7,213 nucleotides of DNA, taken from assembly GCA_947629215.1 (NCBI GenBank), contig CANRCU010000115.1, positions 1 to 7,213 of the forward strand, written 5' to 3'. A model generated the notes under the pieces. It did not search any database and had not been told where the DNA came from. It saw nothing but the letters and a program-made list of their open reading frames with translations. This document shows, in pieces, positions 1-4,585 of this stretch (the stretch's first letter is position 1; every line of letters begins with the position of its first letter). The stretch is from an uncultured Clostridia bacterium. GTDB lineage: Bacteria; Bacillota; Clostridia; Lachnospirales; CAG-274. A program made the translations under genes and the position numbers.

Positions 1-263
1 GCGCAATTCACGACGCGATTCTCGAATGGCATTACAGTTATGATGCGCTTTTTCGGAAACCATTCAATAAATTCCCTCATGCCGCTGACTGTATAGCTTT
101 TCCACATCAAATGATTTTGCACATTGATGATATTTTCCTCGAGATTTGCTGTGTATTCCAGCACCTCACTCCGATACCGCTTGTTTTTCCTCGCGAGGAG
201 ATAGCCGCCGTAAAGGTTGTCGAATGTAACAAAACGATTAAAAACCCCTGTGTGCTTATCCAT
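1..263 (-). CDS. DGR reverse transcriptase, N-terminal part (cut by window edge)
   Basis: This is the start of a group-II-intron-like reverse transcriptase of the DGR class, which copies the template-repeat RNA into adenine-mutated cDNA. I translated it by hand: ATG at 263-261 is followed by 87 open codons to the window edge. Residues 12-30 (VTFDNLYGGYLLARKNKRY) and 70-85 (PKKRIITVMPFENRVV) match the N-terminal region and first RT block of DGR enzymes, where an 'F.NL..A...AR..KR' stretch is followed by 'PKKR.I....F.DRV'. A strong binding site, GAGAGGA (271-277 on the complement), lies 7 bases before the ATG and supports this start. The catalytic YxDD motif lies outside the window, so activity cannot be judged. 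The gene follows the TR spacer, as expected for an avd-TR-RT arrangement. Family assignment is confident because of the context. Confidence 0.88.
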   Translation of the reverse strand, partial: MDKHTGVFNRFVTFDNLYGGYLLARKNKRYRSEVLEYTANLEENIINVQNHLMWKSYTVSGMREFIEWFPKKRIITVMPFENRVVNC

Positions 264-277
264 ACACAGCTCCTCTC

Positions 278-314
278 AAACCGTGCTTTTCAGCGTTTGC
301 GGAATACACGGTTT
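278..314 (-). other. Inverted repeat directly upstream of the RT ribosome binding site
   Basis: Arms AAACCGTG (314-307 on the complement) and CACGGTTT (285-278) are perfect 8-bp complements separated by 21 bases. The 3' arm abuts the GAGAGGA binding site of the RT gene. In RNA this could form the 3' boundary structure of the template RNA or modulate RT translation. Both roles are inferences; only the inverted repeat is seen. Confidence 0.45.
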
Positions 315-415
315 AAAAATTTTTGCGCCTCGAAAAAATCGAAACGGAAGATGCAAATCCCTTTAATCCTTCAACGTGCTGACCGCCGACCCGTAAGTCT
401 GCGGCATCTGACCGT

Positions 416-430
416 CCTGCTTTCGGCAGG
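416..430 (-). other. Small hairpin just 3' of TR in the spacer RNA
   Basis: On the minus strand CCTGC and GCAGG flank a CGAAA loop, a perfect 5-bp stem beginning 11 bases past the TR end. It lies in the spacer where DGR RNAs are known to be structured for RT-Avd binding. It is too short to be convincing alone, and no T-run follows, so a terminator role is unlikely. Confidence 0.35.
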
Positions 431-440
431 GCTTGAATTG

Positions 441-546
441 AAGCGGGACGGAAGCCGAGGTTCGTGTTCGTGTTCGTGCGCGAGTTGTTGAAGTTGAGGT
501 AGCACACGCCCGCCTCCGCGCCATTGTTCCAGTTGCCCCCGGCGTT
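441..546 (-). repeat. DGR template repeat (TR)
   Basis: This 106-bp stretch aligns without gaps to the variable repeat at 1097-1202 (constant offset 656). All 12 mismatches are adenines in this copy, read on the minus strand; 13 other adenines and all 81 non-adenine bases are identical. Read in the target frame it gives NAGGNWNNGAEAG followed by VCYLNFNNSRTNTNTNLGFRPA. It carries ten Asn codons (AAC or AAT), the usual DGR device for maximum diversity, since changing either A in AAY can never produce a stop codon. The repeat begins 19 bases after the avd stop codon and lies upstream of the RT gene. Three tandem ACGAAC hexamers (460-477) encode the N-T-N-T-N stretch. Confidence 0.95.
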
Positions 547-565
547 CGCCTTATCGATTTGCGCC

Positions 566-916
566 TTATGCTTTGCGGCTGTCCCCGTTGGCGGACTTGA
601 GCCAACCGCCTAACATCTTGCCAATTTCCACGGATTGCGCGCTCCACACCTCGTACTTTTTAGGCGCGAGGTATCCCATTTCGTGCGCCAACCGCAGATA
701 TGCGCGGAGTTTGTAATTCTCCACGTCAAGGTCCTGCAATGTCGTCTTTTTGTAGTATTTCAGCTTTGCCTCAATACACCGTTCGAGCATGGTATCCATG
801 CAATGTTTGATGTCTGCCGCAAGCGCGAATTTTTCCGATTTTGGAAATTGCACCAATGCCTTATACCCATATTTCATCATATCAAAAATTTTGACTTCGA
901 TTTTTAATTCATCCAT
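566..916 (-). CDS. avd: DGR accessory variability determinant (Avd, four-helix bundle protein)
   Basis: This 116-residue protein belongs to the Avd family, small basic helical-bundle proteins that form pentamers, bind the DGR reverse transcriptase and template RNA, and are needed for mutagenic homing. Diagnostic stretches are FDMMKYGYKALVQFPKSEKF (residues 11-30), corresponding to the family's 'YDLL.W...L.KFPRS.RF' helix, and VEIGKMLGGWLKS (96-108), the typical C-terminal 'GRMLGGW' helix. Residues 40-80 are predicted helical and rich in Lys and Leu. Length (116) is usual for the family, and the protein is net basic by my count. The ATG at 916 has an AAGGGG binding site 10 bases upstream. A TATAAT-like box lies just before that. 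TR begins 19 bases after its stop, so the end of the gene is probably also part of the template RNA. Confidence 0.92.
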   Translation of the reverse strand: MDELKIEVKIFDMMKYGYKALVQFPKSEKFALAADIKHCMDTMLERCIEAKLKYYKKTTLQDLDVENYKLRAYLRLAHEMGYLAPKKYEVWSAQSVEIGKMLGGWLKSANGDSRKA

Positions 917-936
917 TATATCGCAGCCCCTTTTTT

Positions 937-942
937 ATTATA
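937..942 (-). promoter_or_regulatory. Possible -10 box for the avd-TR-RT unit
   Basis: A perfect TATAAT reads on the minus strand in the AT-rich leader about 20 bases before the avd start. I see no good TTGACA-like -35 at 16-18 bases upstream, so this is tentative. A separate promoter here would uncouple DGR expression from the tail operon. Confidence 0.3.
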
Positions 943-1022
943 CAACTACGCATAGTGTAATTTCCGCGTTTTGTCGTAAAATGACGGAATATGTTCAAAA
1001 CTTCCATTGCAAATTTTCGCCG

Positions 1023-1037
1023 CCCGCCTTCGGCGGG
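1023..1037 (-). other. Second GC-rich hairpin after the target gene
   Basis: CCCGCC and GGCGGG flank a GAA loop on the minus strand, a perfect 6-bp stem. It sits 5 bases beyond the 8-bp GACA hairpin. No T-run follows it on the minus strand, so it is not an obvious terminator for the target gene. It may belong to the same homing-associated structure, which is an inference. Confidence 0.45.
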
Positions 1038-1042
1038 ATTTT

Positions 1043-1062
1043 GCGCCCGCTGTCGCGGGCGC
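1043..1062 (-). promoter_or_regulatory. DGR homing-associated hairpin/cruciform with GACA tetraloop
   Basis: On the minus strand GCGCCCGC and GCGGGCGC form a perfect 8-bp stem closed by a four-base GACA loop, 8 bases after the target stop codon and 34 bases after VR. In Bordetella phage and several other phage DGRs, a stem of about 7-10 bp with a GRNA-type tetraloop just downstream of VR forms a hairpin or cruciform that strongly promotes homing. Stem length, loop size, loop sequence and placement all fit here. There is no following T-run in either direction, which argues against an ordinary terminator. Confidence 0.75.
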
Positions 1063-1070
1063 GTCAGAAC

Positions 1071-1682
1071 TCAGCCGCCAGTACCCAGTTCTACAAAAGC
1101 GGGACGGAAGCCGAGGCCCGTGCTCGTGTACGTGCGCGAGTAGTCGAAGTTGAGGAAGCACACGCCCGCCTCCGCGCCACTGCTCCAGTAGCCCCCGGCG
1201 CGGGCAAGTATCTCATTCGAGGTGGACGTGTAAAAATAGTCCCCATTGTCGGCTGTAAGCGTATCGGGCTTGATGAGGCAAAGAGCCTGTAACATTTCTT
1301 TTGCCTTTTGCCCAACCCCGGAACCCGCAGACGTATTAAAAAACTTTCCGCTCGATGTTCCGGACGCCGAACCCGTCGTCCATGTGCCATTACTGCCACA
1401 GCGCACACTTCCGCTCGTTGTGCCGCTCCCGTTAGGCTTCATCAGCGCGCCCGTTGAGCCGTTGATACAATACCAATACTGAGAGTCGGACGAGCTCGGA
1501 AGTATCGCCGCATCGTTGCAAAACGTCACCCCGTCTTTTGAGATTACCTGCAATTCGCCTTTATAAAGCCGCATTCCCGCCTGCCATTCATACACATTTC
1601 CGTTCAAGTCCCATATACCGTCATCGGAATTGTTGTGCGCCCATGTCTTGGGTCCTGCACCCGTGGCAATCGCCTCACTGCC
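1071..1682 (-). CDS. 3' half of DGR target: variable C-type-lectin-like domain
   Basis: Continued from GGC at 1682, this half gives 203 residues. Residues 20-33 (DDGIWDLNGNVYEW) match the conserved 'G..DM.GNVWEW' motif of formylglycine-generating-enzyme/sulfatase-modifying folds, used by many DGR variable proteins. Residues 55-125 form a Ser/Gly/Thr-rich insertion, with a CxxNG-like stretch and little similarity I can name. Residues 161-196 are the variable repeat, ending in the LGFRPAF signature at the C-terminus, where exposed side chains form the ligand-binding face. In the present sequence this half has no proper ATG start: a TTG at 1605-1607 could give a 178-residue fragment, but I see no convincing binding site for it. 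It is probably not made separately. Confidence 0.75.
   Translation of the reverse strand, partial: GSEAIATGAGPKTWAHNNSDDGIWDLNGNVYEWQAGMRLYKGELQVISKDGVTFCNDAAILPSSSDSQYWYCINGSTGALMKPNGSGTTSGSVRCGSNGTWTTGSASGTSSGKFFNTSAGSGVGQKAKEMLQALCLIKPDTLTADNGDYFYTSTSNEILARAGGYWSSGAEAGVCFLNFDYSRTYTSTGLGFRPAFVELGTGG
1097..1202 (-). repeat. DGR variable repeat (VR)
   Basis: This is the recipient copy of the 106-bp repeat, at the 3' end of the target gene. Against TR it carries 12 substitutions, all at TR adenines on the coding strand: 7 A to G, 4 A to T and 1 A to C. They alter nine of ten Asn codons (to Arg, Tyr, Ser, Ser, Asp, Tyr, Tyr, Ser and Gly) and one Tyr codon (to Phe), leaving one Asn unchanged. 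The GC-rich, invariant end next to the stop codon (positions 1097-1116) would act as the initiation-of-mutagenic-homing region. Identity stops abruptly at 1097, where TR and VR flanks diverge. Confidence 0.95.
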
Positions 1683-2476
1683 GGTGTGGAGTATGTGCTT
1701 TCCGTGGTATCTTTGCCATAATCGTTATTCCCAAGCGGCTGATATCCGTTTTTCAAACACCACAACTCTACCGCCGCCCATTCCAAGCGTGTTGTCAAAT
1801 GCCAGCCTGCGCCCTTGTCGGTGCAAAGCTTAGACGCCGCGTCAAAATCTATCGACACTTTGGGCTTTTCGCCTTTTGTGGAGTAAGCGCGGGAGTTCTT
1901 TTCGCTCGCCTCGTATTTCCCGAAATACAGCGCGTCGACCTCTTTGCCGTCCACAATAAATGCAGGAAATGTTTCCGTTGACTCACCCACACCGAGGTCT
2001 TTCCACGACATTTTAGGTATTCTGACCATGTCGGAATTTTGCCCTTGGTCGTCCGCAATCATGCGGTTGACCCAGTCGCTCGCAACTACTATGCACTCTG
2101 TTTTGGATTTGCCGGGTTCGCAGGTCTGGTAATAATCCTTGCCGTCAATCGTGCGGTAAGGGTATGCGCGGAAGTAATATCTCTCCTCATTTTCCAATCC
2201 TGTAATTTGCGCCGTGGTGCTTTCGGTGAGAATTCTGATATGCTCGCCGTCGCTCGGAGAGGCGGGATACCCGCCTTTTTTATACGCAATATGTACACCA
2301 TTAAGCAGAGCTTTTCCCGGGTCGGCGTATGTGATTTCCACCTTTGCCGTGCCGCCGAAAGCCGACACTTTTATGCTCCCGATATTATCGGGAAGGTCGA
2401 TTGTACCGTCATATTCGCTTCCGCCTCCGCCGCCCGAGCTACCGCAAACTATGATATTTGTCCGTCCGATTCCCAT
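1604..2476 (-). CDS. 5' half of DGR target: N-terminal and FN3-like part of tail adhesin
   Basis: This open frame has 290 residues; the first 265 are genuine and the last 25 are frameshifted sequence ending at a TGA. Residues 1-20 are a short hydrophobic stretch and a GSSGGGGGS linker. Residues 30-115 look like a fibronectin-III-type beta sandwich: IGSIKVSAFGGTAKVEITY, then ITGLENEERYYFRAYPY near the end, the typical 'L.P...Y.FRV.A' strand. From about 149 (DMVRIPKMSW) the formylglycine-enzyme-like/C-lectin domain starts, with DALYFGKYEAS (181-191), FDAASKLCTDKGAGWHLTTRLEWAAVELW (211-239) and NGYQPLGNNDYGKD (243-256). The last two are hallmark FGE-family stretches ('A...C...G..W.LPT..EWE.A'). 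Without the 3' half the fold would be incomplete. Confidence 0.85.
   Translation of the reverse strand: MGIGRTNIIVCGSSGGGGGSEYDGTIDLPDNIGSIKVSAFGGTAKVEITYADPGKALLNGVHIAYKKGGYPASPSDGEHIRILTESTTAQITGLENEERYYFRAYPYRTIDGKDYYQTCEPGKSKTECIVVASDWVNRMIADDQGQNSDMVRIPKMSWKDLGVGESTETFPAFIVDGKEVDALYFGKYEASEKNSRAYSTKGEKPKVSIDFDAASKLCTDKGAGWHLTTRLEWAAVELWCLKNGYQPLGNNDYGKDTTESTYSTPAVRRLPRVQDPRHGRTTIPMTVYGT
1680..1684 (-). other. Probable site of one-base deletion in the target gene
   Basis: The coding strand reads TCC ACA CCG GCA GTG here. Adding one base in the C-G run (ACA CCN GGC AGT GAG) restores a family-like 'STPGSEAIATGAGPKTW' reading into the DDGIWDLNGNVYEW motif. The exact base is not determinable, because both frames are open for a stretch on either side. 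Confidence 0.7.
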
Positions 2477-3063
2477 TATGTTTTCACCTCTTTTTCAACA
2501 GCATATACCCCGCTAAGTGCAGACTCGGGAGTATTTTTCGCGAATACGGTTATTTTGCCCTCCGCCGTTTCCACCGCGCCTGCAATTTCCGCTTTAACCG
2601 CTACGTCATAGCAATCAATTCCAAAGTCAACGCTTGCGCTGTCGGTTGCGGTTACCGTTTCGTCGGTAATTTCCGCGGAATACTGATACCCGCCGCGGGG
2701 AGCTCCGAGCTGGCTCCAACTTTCCGCAGAAATTGTAAAGGGCTTTTTCTCGCAGGACGATTCTGCCTCGCTCGCTGCTTTCTGCGCTTTTTCCGCTGCT
2801 TGTTTTGCCTCGGTTACCGCGGTTTCAACAGCTTTTTTCGCCGCATTTATCGTGTCGCTGACATCTTTAAGGAGTGCCGATGCTTTGATTGCTTTGAGGT
2901 GTGCGCTGTCTGACGCCTGTACAATAGGGACGAGGTCGTCCTCTGCCAACTCGGGTACTTCATCCGTAGTAGGCTCTACACATTTAAGCGCGGTAACAGG
3001 CAGGACAATTGCAGTCTCTCCGTTTTCCAGTTTTTCCTTCAATACGGCTTTCTTTTCTTTCAT
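2476..3063 (-). CDS. Phage tail-tip/fibre protein with coiled coil, function unknown
   Basis: This 195-residue protein of the tail operon begins after a strong AAAGGGGGT binding site and overlaps the target start by one base (TAATG). Residues 1-65 are a small N-terminal region (EDDLVPIVQASDSAHLKAIKASAL). Residues 66-105 are Ala/Lys/Glu-rich with heptad spacing, a probable trimeric coiled coil. Residues 107-190 start FTISAESWSQLGAPRGGYQYSAEI and end in an ITVFAKNTPESALSGVYAV strand. This resembles a small beta domain seen at the ends of phage fibre proteins ('W.....PY.Y...V.G......I.V...P'); I recognise the pattern but not a named family. Position directly before the DGR target suggests it may anchor or trimerise the adhesin at the tail tip, which is inference. 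Confidence 0.75.
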   Translation of the reverse strand: MKEKKAVLKEKLENGETAIVLPVTALKCVEPTTDEVPELAEDDLVPIVQASDSAHLKAIKASALLKDVSDTINAAKKAVETAVTEAKQAAEKAQKAASEAESSCEKKPFTISAESWSQLGAPRGGYQYSAEITDETVTATDSASVDFGIDCYDVAVKAEIAGAVETAEGKITVFAKNTPESALSGVYAVEKEVKT

Positions 3064-3083
3064 AATTTACCCCCTTTCAAAAG

Positions 3084-3112
3084 TTCCCCGCGGCAGGAGT
3101 TGCCGCAGGGAA
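3084..3112 (-). terminator. Hairpin between fibre genes: possible weak terminator or attenuator
   Basis: On the minus strand TTCCCTGCGGCA and TGCCGCGGGGAA form a 12-bp stem with one G-T wobble around an ACTCC loop. Only CTTTT follows before the next binding site, so termination would be partial. It fills the only sizeable gap in the tail operon (3064-3123) and could lower expression of the last two genes relative to the baseplate genes. Confidence 0.5.
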
Positions 3113-3123
3113 ACGAAAGAAAA

Positions 3124-3870
3124 TCACTCGGATGCCTCGACCTTGATAAACAAATCGCCGGGCTTGAGGTCTTCGGGCTCAGACTCCCCGAACCGCACTC
3201 CACCGATAGTGTTAAGGCGTTTCTTGTCCTCTTTGGACATCAGTCCGTTTGCCTCCTCGGACGCGGCGGTTGTATCTGCCTTTGCGTCCCACTCAGCAAC
3301 TTTTTCGGAGTTTACTTCGTCGGGAATTTTCTCCAACTTGGACTTAAAATCGGAAGTGAAATCTTCAGTCGACAACTGCTTGTTGCCGTCTTTTTCGACA
3401 TAATTTGAGAGGTCGATTTCGCCCGAAAGAACGTCAAATTTATATGCTGCTTCCGCCTGAACCACCGCGACATTAGACCCCGCAGGGTACTTTTTGCCCG
3501 GACCGTCCACAAATCTCTCGTCGGTTGTAAATGCGTTGGACACGTTGTACACATTACCGAGATTTTCCTGCGACGGAGTGGGGAGAGAGGCATATTCCAC
3601 CGTTCCGGACGGCTTATACACGCGCCCGATCTGTGTTGAGATTGCAGTGTTTACCTCTTCCTTTGTTGCAAAATCGCTGTCGTTGTTAAGGTCGGACGTG
3701 TTGGTCGGTATTCCCTCAACCGCCTCGTTGATTTCTGTCAGCGCAGCCCCGAGAGATTTTGCGCCGTTGTAATCAACGGATACGAGATCACCTCTCGATT
3801 TTGCGAAGAGGTCGACGGCCTCGTTCTCGTCTACCTTAAGTGATGTAAGTACTGCGGATTTATTTGCCAT
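3124..3870 (-). CDS. Putative tail fibre protein
   Basis: This 248-residue protein has a fibre-like composition (rich in Ser, Thr, Asn, Asp and Glu; no membrane segments). It starts at ATG 3870 after a near-consensus AGAGGAGG site and overlaps the preceding gene by 11 bases. Residues 1-80 are helical with an 'NTSDLNNDSDFATKEEVNTAI' stretch common in phage fibre shafts. Residues 83-140 (VYKPSGTVEYASLPTPSQENLGNVYNV and the following VDGPGKKYPAGSNVAVV) are a recurrent phage fibre module with a 'G.V....LP......G..Y.V.....' pattern. Residues 200-222 (TTAASEEANGLMSKEDKKRLNTI) match the 'A....NGLMS..DK..L..I' repeat found in many tail fibres. It probably forms part of the distal fibre or links gpH to the adhesin. 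Fibre assignment is by composition, motifs and location; the receptor or partner is unknown. Confidence 0.75.
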   Translation of the reverse strand: MANKSAVLTSLKVDENEAVDLFAKSRGDLVSVDYNGAKSLGAALTEINEAVEGIPTNTSDLNNDSDFATKEEVNTAISTQIGRVYKPSGTVEYASLPTPSQENLGNVYNVSNAFTTDERFVDGPGKKYPAGSNVAVVQAEAAYKFDVLSGEIDLSNYVEKDGNKQLSTEDFTSDFKSKLEKIPDEVNSEKVAEWDAKADTTAASEEANGLMSKEDKKRLNTIGGVRFGESEPEDLKPGDLFIKVEASE

Positions 3871-4585
3871 TGTTTTTTTCCTCCTCTAAAATCAAATCGC
3901 CCGTTACGGCGACGGAAGCGTTTCGCTTCACATTTTCTGCGTCATACATTTTTCCATTGTCGAGGACAAGCGTGACGTCCGCAAGCCCCGAATAAGTAGT
4001 TGCCCGGATTTCCGCCTCCCGCCCTCCCTCATCAATGCCGTATGTGGGCAGTTCGGGGTTGCGGTCGGTTGTTTCGACGTCGACAATTCCGTACTTGGAT
4101 ATCCTGTTTTTCAAGGTTTCCAACTCGGTTTTTGTCGCAAAGACGTGAGGATTTACAACAACATTTATGTTGTTTGTACGGCTTATTCCGATAACGATTG
4201 ATAATCTTATCATCCATTCCGGAAAATCGCCGTATGCAGGGATTTCATCGCCCGTTTCATCTTGCAAAATTCCGAGCAGAACCTCATCATGATGTTCCGA
4301 CTTTGCGAAAATCCCGACCTGCCGCATACGGCTTGTTTCAAGCACACCGTCGTTGCGGATTTGTATATCGATTTGCGTGCCGTTTTTCCCCGCGACTTCC
4401 TCCTGCCCACTTAGCAGAGCGGGTGCGGCAATCGGGGAAAATACTCCCGTTTGATAAGGGAGCTGCGCCTCGCTTACCGTCTTATCGCCAACAACCGCGC
4501 GAGTGATAGTAAGTTTCGCACCGTTGAGCATTCCCGACAACAGTTCTTCGCCGACTTTAGTCAGAACAACTTGATTCCAGCTCAC
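3860..4585 (-). CDS. Tail collar/fibre protein, gpH N-terminal-domain-like
   Basis: This 241-residue protein resembles the N-terminal baseplate-attaching domain of P2 gpH-type tail fibres (phage tail-collar fibre family). Residues 1-31 (MSWNQVVLTKVGEELLSGM then LTITRAVVGD) give the typical 'T..G..L.......G..L..T....G.G' opening, and 83-97 (ETSRMRQVGIFAKSE), with 125-148 (MIRLSIVIGISRTNNINVVVNPHV), continue the family pattern ('LREIGLFA', 'V...V.N...I...I'). Residues 150-166 could be a short coiled segment, with an acidic tail after it. It is much shorter than a full gpH because it has no long shaft or receptor-binding end, so the fibre seems to be split over several genes here. ATG overlaps the gpI stop (ATGA, 4 bases), indicating translational coupling. 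Confidence 0.83.
   Translation of the reverse strand: MSWNQVVLTKVGEELLSGMLNGAKLTITRAVVGDKTVSEAQLPYQTGVFSPIAAPALLSGQEEVAGKNGTQIDIQIRNDGVLETSRMRQVGIFAKSEHHDEVLLGILQDETGDEIPAYGDFPEWMIRLSIVIGISRTNNINVVVNPHVFATKTELETLKNRISKYGIVDVETTDRNPELPTYGIDEGGREAEIRATTYSGLADVTLVLDNGKMYDAENVKRNASVAVTGDLILEEEKNNGK

Larger units (their letters stand above)
264..566 (-). ncRNA. DGR template RNA region (end of avd, TR and 3' spacer)
   Basis: There is no protein gene in this 302-base stretch between the avd stop and the RT start. It holds the template repeat (441-546) and a 177-base spacer (264-440) leading to the RT gene. In the Bordetella phage DGR, the functional RNA is the TR plus flanking avd sequence and a spacer of about 140 bases that binds RT-Avd and primes cDNA synthesis; the layout and spacer size here agree. 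The spacer contains a small hairpin just 3' of TR (416-430) and a longer inverted repeat just before the RT ribosome binding site (278-314). The exact RNA ends cannot be read from sequence, so the limits given are those of the gene-free gap. Reading frames running through it are incidental. Confidence 0.7.
1071..2476 (-). pseudogene. DGR target gene: variable tail-tip adhesin, split by a frameshift
   Basis: Taken as one gene this would encode about 468 residues: a Gly-rich N-terminus, an FN3-like domain, and a C-type-lectin fold of the formylglycine-generating-enzyme type ending in the variable repeat. The ATG at 2476 overlaps the previous stop (TAATG), with a GAGGTG binding site upstream, so it is the last gene of the tail operon and probably the receptor-binding protein. 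One base is missing near 1680-1684. Codon 265 (CCG) is in the first frame, while the next recognisable codons (GGC AGT GAG GCG) are in another, and the first frame stops at 1604-1606. A ribosome would need a -1 shift to continue, and I see no X-XXY-YYZ slippery heptamer nearby. Both halves are otherwise intact and free of stops, so this is a recent mutation or a sequence error rather than an old decayed gene. Confidence 0.85.

Noticed and set aside
111..491. 126-codon plus-strand open frame over RT and TR
   Set aside because: It lies antisense to the recognisable RT start and the TR, has no family-like sequence, and has low-complexity CSCSCASC at the end arising from the TR repeats.
313..507. 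Minus-strand open frame reading the TR as protein (CYLNFNNSRTNTNTN...)
   Set aside because: It looks like the target C-terminus only because TR is the template copy; no binding site, and it is the RNA template rather than a gene.
1043..1062. Intrinsic terminator after the target gene
   Set aside because: The hairpin is GC-rich but no T-run follows on either strand; position and tetraloop fit the DGR homing hairpin better.
789..1292. 167-codon plus-strand frame across avd leader, hairpins and VR
   Set aside because: Arg/Ala-rich shadow of GC-rich repeats opposite real coding sequence; no start signal or family resemblance.
1605..1607. TTG start giving a separate 178-residue variable protein
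   Set aside because: It falls inside the conserved DLNGNVYEW motif, cutting the fold, and there is no convincing ribosome binding site.
1600..1690. Programmed -1 ribosomal frameshift joining the two halves of the target
   Set aside because: The direction would fit (-1), but I see no slippery heptamer of the X-XXY-YYZ type and no evident downstream pseudoknot, and DGR targets are not known to need it. A deletion or sequence error is simpler.
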